A stretch of DNA of 64,000 bases, taken from positions 558,001-622,000 of the forward strand of contig NZ_CP017269.1 in assembly GCF_001750685.1 (NCBI RefSeq), read 5' to 3'. Shown piece by piece: positions 42,051-50,745 of this stretch (position 1 is its first letter; each line of letters begins with the position of its first letter). Origin of the DNA: Geosporobacter ferrireducens (lineage in GTDB: Bacteria > Bacillota > Clostridia > Peptostreptococcales > Thermotaleaceae). Made by a program: the position numbers and the translations under genes. Below the pieces are notes generated by a model that worked only from the letters and a program-made list of their open reading frames with translations, was not told the origin of the DNA and did not search any database.

Positions 42051-44930
42051 TTGTCTGAAAATACAGAACGTAAAAAGAAAACTACAAAGAAGAAAAAACG
42101 ACGGTTTAGTATCATTAAAATACTCATATTGACTATATTGTTACTCGGCTTCATCGGTGCTGGAGCAGTCGGCGGTCTTGTGGTCGCTACTTTAAAGTCT
42201 GCGAAGCCCATTGATCCGACGAAAATCTATACAATACTTGATGAAAATTCCTTTATTTTAGATAAGGAAGGAAACTTAATTGAAAAAGTTGAAAGAAGTG
42301 ACGGTTTAAGAACAATCGTAAAATACGATGAAATACCGCAAAATCTTAAGGATGCATTTATTGCCATTGAAGATCAAGACTTTTTTACTCACAAAGGTAT
42401 CAGTCCAAAAAGAATTATAAAGTCAGCTATAGATGTTGTAAGAGCGGGTGGTAATCCCGTTTCCGGAGGTAGTACCATTACACAGCAGTTGGCTAAAAAT
42501 CTTTATCTTAGCCATGACAAAACCTATACGAGAAAGATAAAGGAAGCTTATTATGCCTTTCAGTTGGAAAAACATTTACGCAAAGAGCAGATTTTTGAAG
42601 CTTACATGAATACTGCTCATTTTGGCGGAGGAGCAAACGGAGTACAGGCTGCTGCCTTTACTTTTTTCTCAAAGGATGTAAGTGAACTGGATTTAGCTGA
42701 ATGTGCGCTTATTGCAGGAATTACACAGCATCCGTCCAAATATTCTCCGCTTAAAACCCTTCGTAAAGAAGATGTAGATCCTGAGAAACACCATATCGTT
42801 GATGATAGCGATTCGATTTATACCGTTGTTTATGATGACCGCTATAAAGATAGACAGCAATTGGTGCTAAGAGTCATGAAAAACAAAAACATGATTACAG
42901 AAGAGGAATACAATCAAGCGATCAATGAGGATCTAAAACCCCGATTGAAACCGGGTAAACAACAAAGTCAGGGTATTTCATCCTTCTTTGTTGATTTAGT
43001 AAAACAAGATGTAATAGAAGCATTAAAAAAAGAATTGGGTAAAACCGATGAGGAAGCCCTCGATATGCTTTATAATCAAGGACTTAGAATCTACAGTACA
43101 ATGGATTTAAAAATGCAGAAATCCTTGGAGACTGTATATCAAGACAGTAAAAACTTTCCGAATCTCATTGCCAAAAAAGATGGTGCCGGAAATTTGATCA
43201 ACAATAAGAGTAAGGCCATCTTAATGTATAAACGGGAAAACCTGATCAATAGTAAAGAAGAACTTATTATTCCAAAGAGTGATTATAAATATGATGCTGC
43301 CGGTAATCTTGTTCTTTTAAAAGGAAAGCGTCTCTCCTTCGAACCATTGTATGAGAATGGTGAAGTGAAAGGGATTCAAGTGTTGGTAAAGGATGCATAT
43401 ATTCAAAATTCTGCAAAGGAATACCTCATGCTGAAGGGTGGCGTCCTTCGAATTGCAGCCCAGCATAAACAATATGATGAACAGAAGAATCTTGTTGTAA
43501 GCAAAGAGTTTTTAGATTCAAATCCACAGTTTTTTCAAAAAGACGGCAGTGAAAATCTTTTGATTTCAAAGGATGATTATACCATGAGTGATAAAGGGGT
43601 CATACAACCTCAATCCTCAATGGTCATTATGGATTATCGTTCCGGTGAGATTAAAGCCTTGGTAGGTGGGCGTGATATTAAAGGTAGAAAGCTCTATAAC
43701 CGTGCCACCAATCCAAGACAGCCCGGTTCTTCCATCAAACCTCTTTCCGTTTTTACACCAGCATTAGACAACGGATGGACTGCGGCTAGTGTAGTAGATG
43801 ATGTACCAAATTATGACCACACTGGAAAAATGTGGCCAAGAAATTACTATAACAGTTTTTGGGGTCTTTCCACGCTGCGTGATGGTGTGCAGTGGTCCAT
43901 GAACGTTCTTTCTGTAAAAGTAGTTGAACGGTTAGGTGTCAACACCTCCGTCGAATATTTGAAAAAAATGGGTATTACCACGGTGGATGAAAAAGGTGGT
44001 ACCAACGATTTAAATCTTGCCTCCATGTCTTTAGGGGGTATGACAAGAGGTATCAGTCCACTTGAAATGACAGCAGCTTATGGGTCATTAGCAAATCAAG
44101 GTGTCTATATGAAACCAAAATCCTTTATTAAAATTACTGACCGGGAAGGAAATTTGATTCTGGAAAACGGCGGATACAAAAACCGTGTTGTCAGCCCTGA
44201 AGTGGCCTATATTATTACCGACATGATGCGCAGTGTTGTCTCTGGCGGTACTGGCCAAAGAGCTAAATTAGATCAAGGCAACGCAAATATCCCTGTAGCC
44301 GGTAAAACCGGTACTACTACCGATAACTATGACGCTTGGTTTGTTGGATATACGCCTTATTACGTAGGCGCCGTATGGATCGGAAATGACGTACAAATTG
44401 AGTTAAACAGCGGCAGTGCTATGAGTGCCCAGCTTTGGAAAACGGTAATGGCTCAGGTACATCAAGGCCTTCCCGCAAAAAACTTTGACAGGCCTGAAAA
44501 CGTAATATCTGTTCAGGTTGATAAAATATCCGGCAAACGTCCTACGGAATTAAGCCTTAGGGATCCCCGCGGAAGTCAGGTTCACACAGAGCTTTTTGTA
44601 AAAGGTACAGAACCAAAGGAACATGATGATGTTCATGTGGAAGTAGAAATAGATACCTCTACCGGAAAATTAGCAACCCCTTATTGTCCACCAACCCTTG
44701 TTGAAAAACGGGTGTTTGTAAGAAGGCCAATTCCTTACAATCCATCGGCCAATAATGGTATCGTTCCAAGAGACTACCCCTATGAAGTACCTACAGCAGA
44801 GTGTACTGCCCATAGCCAATACAACCAAGATCCACCTGCAGGCGACAATCCAACAACACCGGGAGTCATTGATTCTCTCCCTGAATTGGATATCAATAAC
44901 CTAACGGAAGATCCTAATTATTCAGATTAA
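42051..44930 (+). CDS. Class A penicillin-binding protein (PBP1A type)
   Basis: 959 residues from TTG 42051 (AGGAGGG seven bases before). A short basic tail (KKKTTKKKKRR), one membrane helix (about 22-48), a GT51 glycosyltransferase with Glu107 in AIEDQDFF and GGSTITQQLAKN, then the transpeptidase with S560-x-x-K563, SMN at 616-618 and KTG at 752-754. Between them, about 360-500, is a lysine-rich insert with repeated NLLISK/NLVVSKE-like units of unknown role. It polymerises and cross-links peptidoglycan outside the membrane. Confidence 0.94.
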   Translation: MSENTERKKKTTKKKKRRFSIIKILILTILLLGFIGAGAVGGLVVATLKSAKPIDPTKIYTILDENSFILDKEGNLIEKVERSDGLRTIVKYDEIPQNLKDAFIAIEDQDFFTHKGISPKRIIKSAIDVVRAGGNPVSGGSTITQQLAKNLYLSHDKTYTRKIKEAYYAFQLEKHLRKEQIFEAYMNTAHFGGGANGVQAAAFTFFSKDVSELDLAECALIAGITQHPSKYSPLKTLRKEDVDPEKHHIVDDSDSIYTVVYDDRYKDRQQLVLRVMKNKNMITEEEYNQAINEDLKPRLKPGKQQSQGISSFFVDLVKQDVIEALKKELGKTDEEALDMLYNQGLRIYSTMDLKMQKSLETVYQDSKNFPNLIAKKDGAGNLINNKSKAILMYKRENLINSKEELIIPKSDYKYDAAGNLVLLKGKRLSFEPLYENGEVKGIQVLVKDAYIQNSAKEYLMLKGGVLRIAAQHKQYDEQKNLVVSKEFLDSNPQFFQKDGSENLLISKDDYTMSDKGVIQPQSSMVIMDYRSGEIKALVGGRDIKGRKLYNRATNPRQPGSSIKPLSVFTPALDNGWTAASVVDDVPNYDHTGKMWPRNYYNSFWGLSTLRDGVQWSMNVLSVKVVERLGVNTSVEYLKKMGITTVDEKGGTNDLNLASMSLGGMTRGISPLEMTAAYGSLANQGVYMKPKSFIKITDREGNLILENGGYKNRVVSPEVAYIITDMMRSVVSGGTGQRAKLDQGNANIPVAGKTGTTTDNYDAWFVGYTPYYVGAVWIGNDVQIELNSGSAMSAQLWKTVMAQVHQGLPAKNFDRPENVISVQVDKISGKRPTELSLRDPRGSQVHTELFVKGTEPKEHDDVHVEVEIDTSTGKLATPYCPPTLVEKRVFVRRPIPYNPSANNGIVPRDYPYEVPTAECTAHSQYNQDPPAGDNPTTPGVIDSLPELDINNLTEDPNYSD

Positions 44931-44934
44931 AAGA

Positions 44935-44986
44935 TTCTTATATAAAAATAAAAAGGCCATATGGCCTTTTTATTTTTATATAAGAA
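44935..44986. terminator. Bidirectional terminator
   Basis: A 24-bp stem from TTCTTATATA to its complement with core GGCC-ATAT-GGCC. It lies between the converging PBP and spoVAE genes and works in both directions. Confidence 0.9.
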
Positions 44987-45015
44987 AATATTTACAAACA
45001 ATCTTAAAGCTTTTA

Positions 45016-45600
45016 TTATCCTCTATCTCTTTGACCGGTCTTATATCCGCTTCTTTTTAGTATTTCCTCCATAGCCTTTGTAAGAATAGGTGCTCCAATT
45101 TCACAATTATCATGGCCCTGCATTTTTCCGATATCTCCTATGCCGATTACTAAAGGAATATCACATTGCCCAATAATGTCTACCGTATCGCCATATATCA
45201 CGTTTCCCTGACGGGGAATTCCATCTTTATCGACTGAGCCCTCGATAAATTTTCCATCCTTTGTAATAGAGAAATCTACTTTGATGCCGTTCACCCCCTG
45301 CGTGTTGGAGGCAACTGCAATCACACCTAAAACTTCTATATCCGGATGATTTACAATCTCATATAACGCCCACTCACCTTGTGCAGTTCTAGCAGAACCT
45401 TTATCGTCCACCATTACCACCACTGGATCATGTTTGGCAGTTTTGATTAAATCTACGATTTCAATACCACTCATCGGCGTTGGATTGCCACCTGATCGTG
45501 ATATACATCGGGCACCGACTTTTTCTACTGCTATTTCTACAGCTCTTTGGGCAATAGAATCTCCATCTGTCACTAAAATTACTTTTCTTTTTTCCGTCAT
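45016..45600 (-). CDS. spoVAE: Stage V sporulation protein AE, soluble form (SpoVAEa-like)
   Basis: 194 residues without membrane segments. It starts KVILVTDGDSIAQRAVEIA, has VVVMVDDKGSARTAQGE near 75, IAVASNTQGVNGIKVDFS near 113 and IGIGDIGKMQGHDN near 168, all blocks of the SpoVAEa family. It is part of the spoVA set that moves dipicolinic acid in and out of spores, though the role of this soluble member is less clear. It is the last gene of the operon. Confidence 0.88.
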   Translation of the reverse strand: MTEKRKVILVTDGDSIAQRAVEIAVEKVGARCISRSGGNPTPMSGIEIVDLIKTAKHDPVVVMVDDKGSARTAQGEWALYEIVNHPDIEVLGVIAVASNTQGVNGIKVDFSITKDGKFIEGSVDKDGIPRQGNVIYGDTVDIIGQCDIPLVIGIGDIGKMQGHDNCEIGAPILTKAMEEILKRSGYKTGQRDRG

Positions 45601-45623
45601 AATTTAATTCCTTTCCCAAGCGT

Positions 45624-45980
45624 TTACTTTTTTGATTTTGGTGTAAACAGCACTGCCATTGTATATCCAAATACAATAGCGGCCGCAACACCCCCTGAAG
45701 CAGCTGATACCCCACCTGTAAAAGCACCTAGCAATCCTGAGGTCTTTACACCCTTAACCGCTCCTTTAGCAAGGGCATATCCAAAACCAGGTAATGGTAC
45801 AGTGGCACCTGCACCGCCAAAATCTACAATAGGATCATATATTCCAATAGCTGTTAAAATCACACCTAAGGTTACAAATAATACTAAAACATGAGCAGAG
45901 GTTAGTTTTGCTCCATCCATCAGCAATTGTCCAATCACACATATGATTCCCCCCACTAGAAATGCTCTTAAATATTCCAT
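45624..45980 (-). CDS. Stage V sporulation protein AE, membrane form (SpoVAEb-like)
   Basis: 118 residues, three to four membrane helices. GGIICVIGQLLMD, GIYDPIVDFGGAGATVPLPG and GFGYALAKGAVKG match SpoVAEb, which resembles SpoVAC. It forms the dipicolinate channel with SpoVAC and SpoVAD in the inner spore membrane. A good GGAGGG precedes the ATG. Confidence 0.9.
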   Translation of the reverse strand: MEYLRAFLVGGIICVIGQLLMDGAKLTSAHVLVLFVTLGVILTAIGIYDPIVDFGGAGATVPLPGFGYALAKGAVKGVKTSGLLGAFTGGVSAASGGVAAAIVFGYTMAVLFTPKSKK

Positions 45981-45992
45981 GGAAGATCCCTC

Positions 45993-47015
45993 CTAATGTT
46001 TTAGTATATTGGTAATGGTTACTGCATGGGCAATACTAGGAATGGATTGACCCTGTAATGCGCTTGTAGAAGATAGCAGCGCACCTGTAGAAATCAATAA
46101 AACTTTATTAAGTTTCTTATTAATCATTTCCTTAAAAATATAGCTGCAGAAAACAGATGCCGAACAGCCGCATCCACTACCACCCGCATGGGTATCTTGC
46201 GTCTTATTATCAAAAATTAAAAGACCGCAATCATTAAATACCTTTGTAATATTATAACCCTTATCCAAAACAATTTCTTCAGCAATCTCTTTACCAATGG
46301 CTCCTAAATCACCTGTCACAATCAGGTCATAGTCTTCTGGCTTAAATCCTGTATCTTCAAAATGTGCAGTAATGGTATCCGCTGCTGCTGGTGCCATGGC
46401 TGCTCCCATATTGTTGACATCTTTTATTCCTAAATCTATTACTTTTCCCGTTGTCACATGACTGATATAAGGACCACTTCCATTCGCAGCCAGAATTGCT
46501 GCCCCAGCTCCAGTCACTGTCCACTGTGCTGTGAGAGATCTTTGATTTCCCAGCTCCAAGGGAAATCGAAACTGCCGCTCCGCAGAACTAAAATGACTGG
46601 AGGTGGCTGCAGCCACATAATTAGCATATCCACCATCAATTAACATAGCGCCAATGCTAAGGGATTCTGTCATAGTTGAACAGGCACCATACAAGCCTAG
46701 AAAAGGGATATCCAGATCTCTTGCCGCAAAGGATGCTGCCATTAACTGATTTAATAAATCTCCTGAAAGCAAATATTCTATTTCCACAATATTTTTATCT
46801 GCCTTTTGTATAGCTGATTTAATGGTTTCTCTGAGCATTTTGCTTTCTGAAAGCTCCCAGCTGTTTTCTCCACACAAATCATCGGTTAAAACAACATCAA
46901 AATAGTGGCTTAAAGGCCCTTCTCCTTCCTTAGGTCCTACTGTTGTTGCTGTTGAGATAATACTTGGTGGATGTTGAAGCTTAACCGTTTGCCTTCCTAA
47001 TCTTTTTCGAGCCAT
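45993..47015 (-). CDS. spoVAD: Stage V sporulation protein AD
   Basis: 340 residues from ATG 47015; a GTG at 47024 is within the AAGGAGGTGG ribosome site. The thiolase-like fold has GACSTMTESL near residue 110, GDLGAIGKEIAEE near 232, and the HAGGSGCGCSA block near 274. SpoVAD binds dipicolinic acid directly. It lies between spoVAC and spoVAEb with gaps of only a few bases, so it is made with them in the forespore. Confidence 0.93.
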   Translation of the reverse strand: MARKRLGRQTVKLQHPPSIISTATTVGPKEGEGPLSHYFDVVLTDDLCGENSWELSESKMLRETIKSAIQKADKNIVEIEYLLSGDLLNQLMAASFAARDLDIPFLGLYGACSTMTESLSIGAMLIDGGYANYVAAATSSHFSSAERQFRFPLELGNQRSLTAQWTVTGAGAAILAANGSGPYISHVTTGKVIDLGIKDVNNMGAAMAPAAADTITAHFEDTGFKPEDYDLIVTGDLGAIGKEIAEEIVLDKGYNITKVFNDCGLLIFDNKTQDTHAGGSGCGCSASVFCSYIFKEMINKKLNKVLLISTGALLSSTSALQGQSIPSIAHAVTITNILKH

Positions 47016-47028
47016 GGCTGCCACCTCC

Positions 47029-47490
47029 TTATCTTGTAAGAAAATAATATACTAATCCTACGAGTACAGAGGAACTAAATCCATATACCAATACAGGTCC
47101 TGCAAGCGCGAACATTTTTCCCCCCACACCGAAAATATAACCTTCCCGCTTAAATTCCATAGCCGGTGATACAATAGAATTTGCAAACCCGGTAATGGGT
47201 ACAATGGAACCTGCCCCTGCCCTTTTTCCAATTTGATCATATATGCCTAATCCTGTGAGAAATGCACCAAAAAAAATCAGGATTATGGCGGTTATGGTCG
47301 CTGCATCTTCCCGATTAAAGCCCGTCCCTCTGAAAATATTATTGATTCCTTGACCAATGGTTGAAATGCCTCCACCTACCATAAAGGCCCAGAAACAATT
47401 TTTTACGTAGTTGGGCTTAGGAATCTTTTGTTTTACATATGCATTGTATTCCATTTGTTTGTTTATTTTCTGGACTTTTTTATTTTGCAA
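47029..47490 (-). CDS. spoVAC: Stage V sporulation protein AC
   Basis: 153 residues from TTG 47490 (GAGGTG seven bases before). It forms the membrane part of the dipicolinate channel. A basic N-terminal tail (about 35 residues), then four helices with FMVGGGISTIGQG, GIYDQIGKRAGAGSIVPITG and FANSIVSPAMEFKREG, the SpoVAC core. In B. subtilis SpoVAC acts as a mechanosensitive channel. Confidence 0.92.
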   Translation of the reverse strand: MQNKKVQKINKQMEYNAYVKQKIPKPNYVKNCFWAFMVGGGISTIGQGINNIFRGTGFNREDAATITAIILIFFGAFLTGLGIYDQIGKRAGAGSIVPITGFANSIVSPAMEFKREGYIFGVGGKMFALAGPVLVYGFSSSVLVGLVYYFLTR

Positions 47491-47543
47491 AACAATACAC
47501 CTCTTATATTAAAAAATATTTACTAATCATATAGATCCTCTGC

Positions 47544-47696
47544 TTAGCGAATATGTTCTAAACCTTTATGTGCAGTACCGTCTATAATATTGCCGGTTAT
47601 TGCTAACTGATCAAATTCGTGAATCTTTTTAATTTCTTCTATGGTATCCATCCCGATGGGAGATTGCAGCTTTTTTTCGTAGTACTCCTTTTTCAT
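47544..47696 (-). CDS. Small conserved-looking protein in the spoVA operon
   Basis: 50 residues from ATG 47696, preceded by AAAGG at eight bases; a longer frame to 47732 would overlap spoVAB. The sequence (MKKEYYEKKLQSPIGMDTIE at the start, ending GLEHIR) is soluble and charged with no domain that I know. It fills the space between spoVAB and spoVAC in the same direction. It could be a small sporulation protein or a spurious frame. Confidence 0.5.
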   Translation of the reverse strand: MKKEYYEKKLQSPIGMDTIEEIKKIHEFDQLAITGNIIDGTAHKGLEHIR

Positions 47697-47710
47697 TTTT
47701 TTCATCCTTT

Positions 47711-48124
47711 CTACGGATTGAGTAAAATCCAATAAATTAAAGATCCGAAAACTTTACCGCAAACGATGGCTGCTAGGATATATCCCAAATAATTTTCCAA
47801 TTGAAATCTGCTCGCTGCAACAGGAATTACATTGGTTACTTCTGCTAAGGCAGCCGCCGTTAATCCTACGAATACACCCATAAATAATCCAGATAAACCA
47901 GCAAGTACTTTTGCTCCTAAAAAATCTAGATCATAAAAACTAAACAGAGAAATAATCATTGCTGACAGAATCATCGTTCGTTCGTATACCTTTATATATT
48001 CCTCTGTCTCTGTAAGCTGCGTAAGCCTAGGTATAATATCTAACAAAGTTATAAAAGCTACAATAGCACTTCCTACAACAATGCCTTCAGAAAATCCTAT
48101 AAATCCTACAACCAATTTATGCAT
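47711..48124 (-). CDS. spoVAB: Stage V sporulation protein AB
   Basis: 137 residues, four membrane helices. FIGFSEGIVVGSAIVAFITLLDIIPRL (start), GLSGLFMGVFVGLTAAALAEV near 85 and VIPVAASRFQLENYLGYIL near 103 fit SpoVAB. It is a membrane part of the spore dipicolinate transport system of unclear detail. Fifteen bases separate it from spoVAA. Confidence 0.9.
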   Translation of the reverse strand: MHKLVVGFIGFSEGIVVGSAIVAFITLLDIIPRLTQLTETEEYIKVYERTMILSAMIISLFSFYDLDFLGAKVLAGLSGLFMGVFVGLTAAALAEVTNVIPVAASRFQLENYLGYILAAIVCGKVFGSLIYWILLNP

Positions 48125-48139
48125 AGCTATTTCACTCTT

Positions 48140-48775
48140 TCAAGATCTGCTATTCTCCTCGGTATTCTTTGTGTTGTTTAAAATATAATCGTTGACACCT
48201 TTTTTGTAAGAATACATTTCTACTTCCATTGGACTTGGTTCGTCTCGTACCTTCTTTGGTATAATGTGATTAAAAAAGAGAGCCATCCCAATTCCGATTC
48301 CTAAAGAGTAGGGAATTTGCAGAATCAATGGTTTATTCGTATCTATGCCTGTAATCATGGCATAAATCTGCCGGTGCGCTTCAGCCATATTTACATCTGC
48401 ATGGAAATTCATGATGGCTAATCCCGTTCCTACAAACAATGTAAAACCTACAATTGCAATTTTTGTATACAGCCAACTCTTTCTAATAGGTTTTCTTTCA
48501 CTTTCTACAGAAACTAATATTTCAGATTTTCCTACAGGATAAATATGAACATTTTTATATCTTTCCTGGATCTTTTCTATAATTGTAAGGATAGAAACAA
48601 CGATATAACTAGGTGCCTTTTTTTCTGCTTTCAGCAGGGGGAGATTCAATATGATTTCCTTATTCTGTTGGTCTTGCATGAGTAGGGTTGCTATATCTCC
48701 TACGCGAATCAGACTACCCTCTTTCGCAGTAAAACCATCCCTTACTTGAATATAGATTGACTGCTGCCTTTCCAC
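48140..48775 (-). CDS. spoVAA: Stage V sporulation protein AA
   Basis: 211 residues from GTG 48775. This start has AAAGGA nine bases before it, lies four bases after the small upstream gene and fits the family start (MERQQSIYIQVRDG). The longer frame to 48823 would overlap that gene. An N-terminal soluble domain is followed by two membrane helices (about 125-145 and 165-190). Needed for dipicolinate uptake in B. subtilis spores. Confidence 0.87.
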   Translation of the reverse strand: MERQQSIYIQVRDGFTAKEGSLIRVGDIATLLMQDQQNKEIILNLPLLKAEKKAPSYIVVSILTIIEKIQERYKNVHIYPVGKSEILVSVESERKPIRKSWLYTKIAIVGFTLFVGTGLAIMNFHADVNMAEAHRQIYAMITGIDTNKPLILQIPYSLGIGIGMALFFNHIIPKKVRDEPSPMEVEMYSYKKGVNDYILNNTKNTEENSRS

Positions 48776-48779
48776 CCAA

Positions 48780-48941
48780 TCACATCCTTTGCAATCCTTG
48801 CTCCTGAACCGCTTCATATACAAGCTTGGCTCTTGTAAATTTTTGCGTATTCGATTTATAGTTAATGAAAACCCATACAGCTACAGCAATTATGATCAGT
48901 GTAGTCATCAATGCAAGGACACTCTTGTTTTGAATCTGCAT
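48780..48941 (-). CDS. Small single-pass membrane protein between sigF and spoVAA
   Basis: 53 residues. ATG 48941 follows AAGAGAGGTGATCAA, an excellent ribosome site. The sequence is MQIQNKSV, then a hydrophobic helix (LALMTTLIIIAVAVWVFINY, residues about 9-28), then a charged tail ending EAVQEQGLQRM. Its TGA is four bases before the spoVAA GTG, so translation is probably coupled. No family recognised. Its place after the sigma-G-like promoter makes it the first gene of the spoVA transcript. Confidence 0.72.
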   Translation of the reverse strand: MQIQNKSVLALMTTLIIIAVAVWVFINYKSNTQKFTRAKLVYEAVQEQGLQRM

Positions 48942-48968
48942 TTGATCACCTCTCTTAGTCTTTGATCT

Positions 48969-48998
48969 TAGTATTCTCCATTCTATTTCCCTTCATTC
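48969..48998 (-). promoter_or_regulatory. Sigma-G-like promoter of the spoVA operon
   Basis: Minus strand: GAATG (48994-48998, matches GHATR), 18 nt, AATACTA (48969-48975, six of seven to CATNHTA). It lies between the sigF terminator and the small gene. spoVA is sigma-G controlled in B. subtilis, which fits. Confidence 0.55.
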
Positions 48999-49035
48999 TC
49001 ATTTTTCCTTATCAATAAGCTTCTCTCTTGTATTG

Positions 49036-49070
49036 ATAAAAAAATAAAGACATGCCAATGTCATGTCTTT
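49036..49070 (-). terminator. Terminator at the end of spoIIA-sigF
   Basis: AAAGACATG (49046-49054) pairs with CATGTCTTT (49062-49070), followed by a seven-T run on the minus strand. One arm includes the last codons of sigF. Confidence 0.88.
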
Positions 49071-49831
49071 GCTAATAAATCTTTCATTTGTTGCAAAACC
49101 TTTTTTTCTATTCTAGAAACTTGAACCTGTGAAATACCAAGAATCTCTGCAATTTCTGTCTGAGTTTTATCTTTAAAATAGCGAAGGACAATAATCTGCC
49201 GTTCCCTAGGCTTCAGTTTCGACAAAACTTCCCGCAATGCTAGCCGATCGATCACTTCACTATCGTCTTCCACATTGGATTCGCTGATTTTATCTATTAG
49301 ATGCACTGGTGATCCGTCATCCTGATGAATTACATCATATAGGTAGTCGGGATGCACATTGGAATCCAAGGCCATTACAATCTCTTCCTTTGATATATTA
49401 AGTTCTTCTGATACTTCCTGAAGCGTAGGTTCCCGCCCTAGCTGTTTGAACAAGGTTTCCTTCACAGATTTTACTTTCCCAGCAGTTTGTTTTAGGGATC
49501 GACTTACTTTAATCATTCCGTCATCCCTTAAAAATCTTTTGATTTCTCCAATAATCATCGGTACAGCGTAGGTTGAAAAACGAACATCATAGGATAAATC
49601 AAATTTCTCTATAGCCTTTACAAGACCAATACAGCCCAACTGATATAAATCATCTCGTTCATATCCTCTATTTGCAAAACGTTTTAATACACTTCGTACC
49701 AGACCAAGGTTATGACTTACAAGTATGTCTTGGGCATACTTGTCTCCCCCTTGGACTCTTTTAATCAATGCTATGGTTTCTTCATGGGTTAAGATTTCAT
49801 TGGTCTCATCAGATAATGCGGTCATATTCAT
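49061..49831 (-). CDS. sigF: Sporulation sigma factor SigF
   Basis: 256 residues. Region 2 has GLVRSVLKRFANRGYERDDLYQLG and AIEKFDLSYDVRFSTYAVPMI; region 3 follows, and region 4 has LKPRERQIIVLRYFKDKTQTEIAEILGISQVQVSRIEK (here RYFKDKTQTEIAEILG). SigF directs the first forespore genes and is held inactive by SpoIIAB. It is third in the spoIIA operon. GAGAGGT precedes the ATG by seven bases. Confidence 0.96.
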   Translation of the reverse strand: MNMTALSDETNEILTHEETIALIKRVQGGDKYAQDILVSHNLGLVRSVLKRFANRGYERDDLYQLGCIGLVKAIEKFDLSYDVRFSTYAVPMIIGEIKRFLRDDGMIKVSRSLKQTAGKVKSVKETLFKQLGREPTLQEVSEELNISKEEIVMALDSNVHPDYLYDVIHQDDGSPVHLIDKISESNVEDDSEVIDRLALREVLSKLKPRERQIIVLRYFKDKTQTEIAEILGISQVQVSRIEKKVLQQMKDLLAKT

Positions 49832-49848
49832 ATCATCTACCTCTCGTA

Positions 49849-50277
49849 TTATCGACTTTCGAATTTCTTAACCATCCGTACCCTTGTACCTACACCTTGT
49901 TCGGAGGTTACTTCTACCGTATCCATAAAGGTTTCCATGACGGTAAAGCCCATGCCGGATCGTTCCAATTCAGGTTTAGAGGTATAAAGGGGCAGCCTCG
50001 CTTGTTCAATATCTTCGATCCCTTTTCCATGGTCCTCCACTATTATTTCTATTTCATTATCCTTTATACTGCATTCTATCACCACAGTACCTTTTTCCTC
50101 TTCGTAGCCATGTATAATAGCGTTCGTAACAGCTTCTGAAACAGCAGTTTTTACATCTGCCAATTCTTCAATCGTCGGATCCAATTGTGATGCGAAAGAA
50201 GCAACAACAATTCTTGCAAATGCTTCATTCTGCGATTTACTCATACACTCTAATCTCATATGATTTGTATTTGTCAA
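49849..50277 (-). CDS. spoIIAB: Anti-sigma-F factor SpoIIAB
   Basis: 142 residues from TTG 50277, with AAAGGGG eight bases before; this gives the family-like start [25 protein letters not shown] ATPase with [13 protein letters not shown] (N-box), [14 protein letters not shown] and [13 protein letters not shown] (G-boxes). It binds and phosphorylates SpoIIAA and holds SigF inactive. It begins 13 bp after the spoIIAA stop. Confidence 0.94.
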   Translation of the reverse strand: MTNTNHMRLECMSKSQNEAFARIVVASFASQLDPTIEELADVKTAVSEAVTNAIIHGYEEEKGTVVIECSIKDNEIEIIVEDHGKGIEDIEQARLPLYTSKPELERSGMGFTVMETFMDTVEVTSEQGVGTRVRMVKKFESR

Positions 50278-50290
50278 TACCCTCACCCCT

Positions 50291-50626
50291 TTATAAGTTC
50301 TCCATTGCCTGCTTCTTTGTATCAAATTTCTTTACAATATTGAGCAGGCCTGACATCTTGAAAATTCTTTCAATGCGGCTGTTCATATGAACCACAGCAA
50401 CTTGTCCACCAGTTTTATACAACCTTTTATAACGTCCGATTACTAACCCGATACCGGAGCTATCCATAAAGTTCATGCCCTGTAAATCGAGCAACAGATT
50501 TCTAATACTATGCTGATCAATTTGTCTATCAATATCCTCACGAATTTCTTCTGCTGTATGATGATCCAATTCCCCCTCGATCTGCGCAACTAAAGTATTA
50601 TTGATTACTTCAAATTTTAAATGCAA
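50291..50626 (-). CDS. spoIIAA: Anti-sigma-F factor antagonist SpoIIAA
   Basis: 111 residues from TTG 50626 (GAGGGGGG six bases before), matching the family start ([20 protein letters not shown]). The STAS core has [10 protein letters not shown] and the phosphorylated Ser in [16 protein letters not shown] (Ser58 of B. subtilis numbering). When dephosphorylated it frees SigF from SpoIIAB. The longer frame to 50677 would run through the sigma-H promoter and is rejected. Confidence 0.94.
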   Translation of the reverse strand: MHLKFEVINNTLVAQIEGELDHHTAEEIREDIDRQIDQHSIRNLLLDLQGMNFMDSSGIGLVIGRYKRLYKTGGQVAVVHMNSRIERIFKMSGLLNIVKKFDTKKQAMENL

Positions 50627-50660
50627 TATAATCCCCCCTCTATTCCTTGTCATTTTATAT

Positions 50661-50688
50661 ATTCTTGCAGGCATCACTATTTTCCTTT
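50661..50688 (-). promoter_or_regulatory. Sigma-H promoter of the spoIIA operon
   Basis: Minus strand: AAAGGAAAA (50680-50688, perfect RNAGGAWWW), 12 nt, CAAGAAT (50661-50667, close to RNNGAAT). spoIIA is sigma-H dependent in B. subtilis, and the position 35 bp upstream of the TTG start fits. Confidence 0.8.
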
Positions 50689-50723
50689 GATGAAAATTAG
50701 CTTCTTTTGTCTAATAAGAAAAA

Positions 50724-50745
50724 AGATTGGTTTTTCAACCAATCT
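50724..50745 (-). terminator. Terminator upstream of spoIIA
   Basis: AGATTGGTT (50724-50732) pairs with AACCAATCT (50737-50745), with a T-run on the minus strand. It ends the holin-like gene transcript. Confidence 0.82.
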
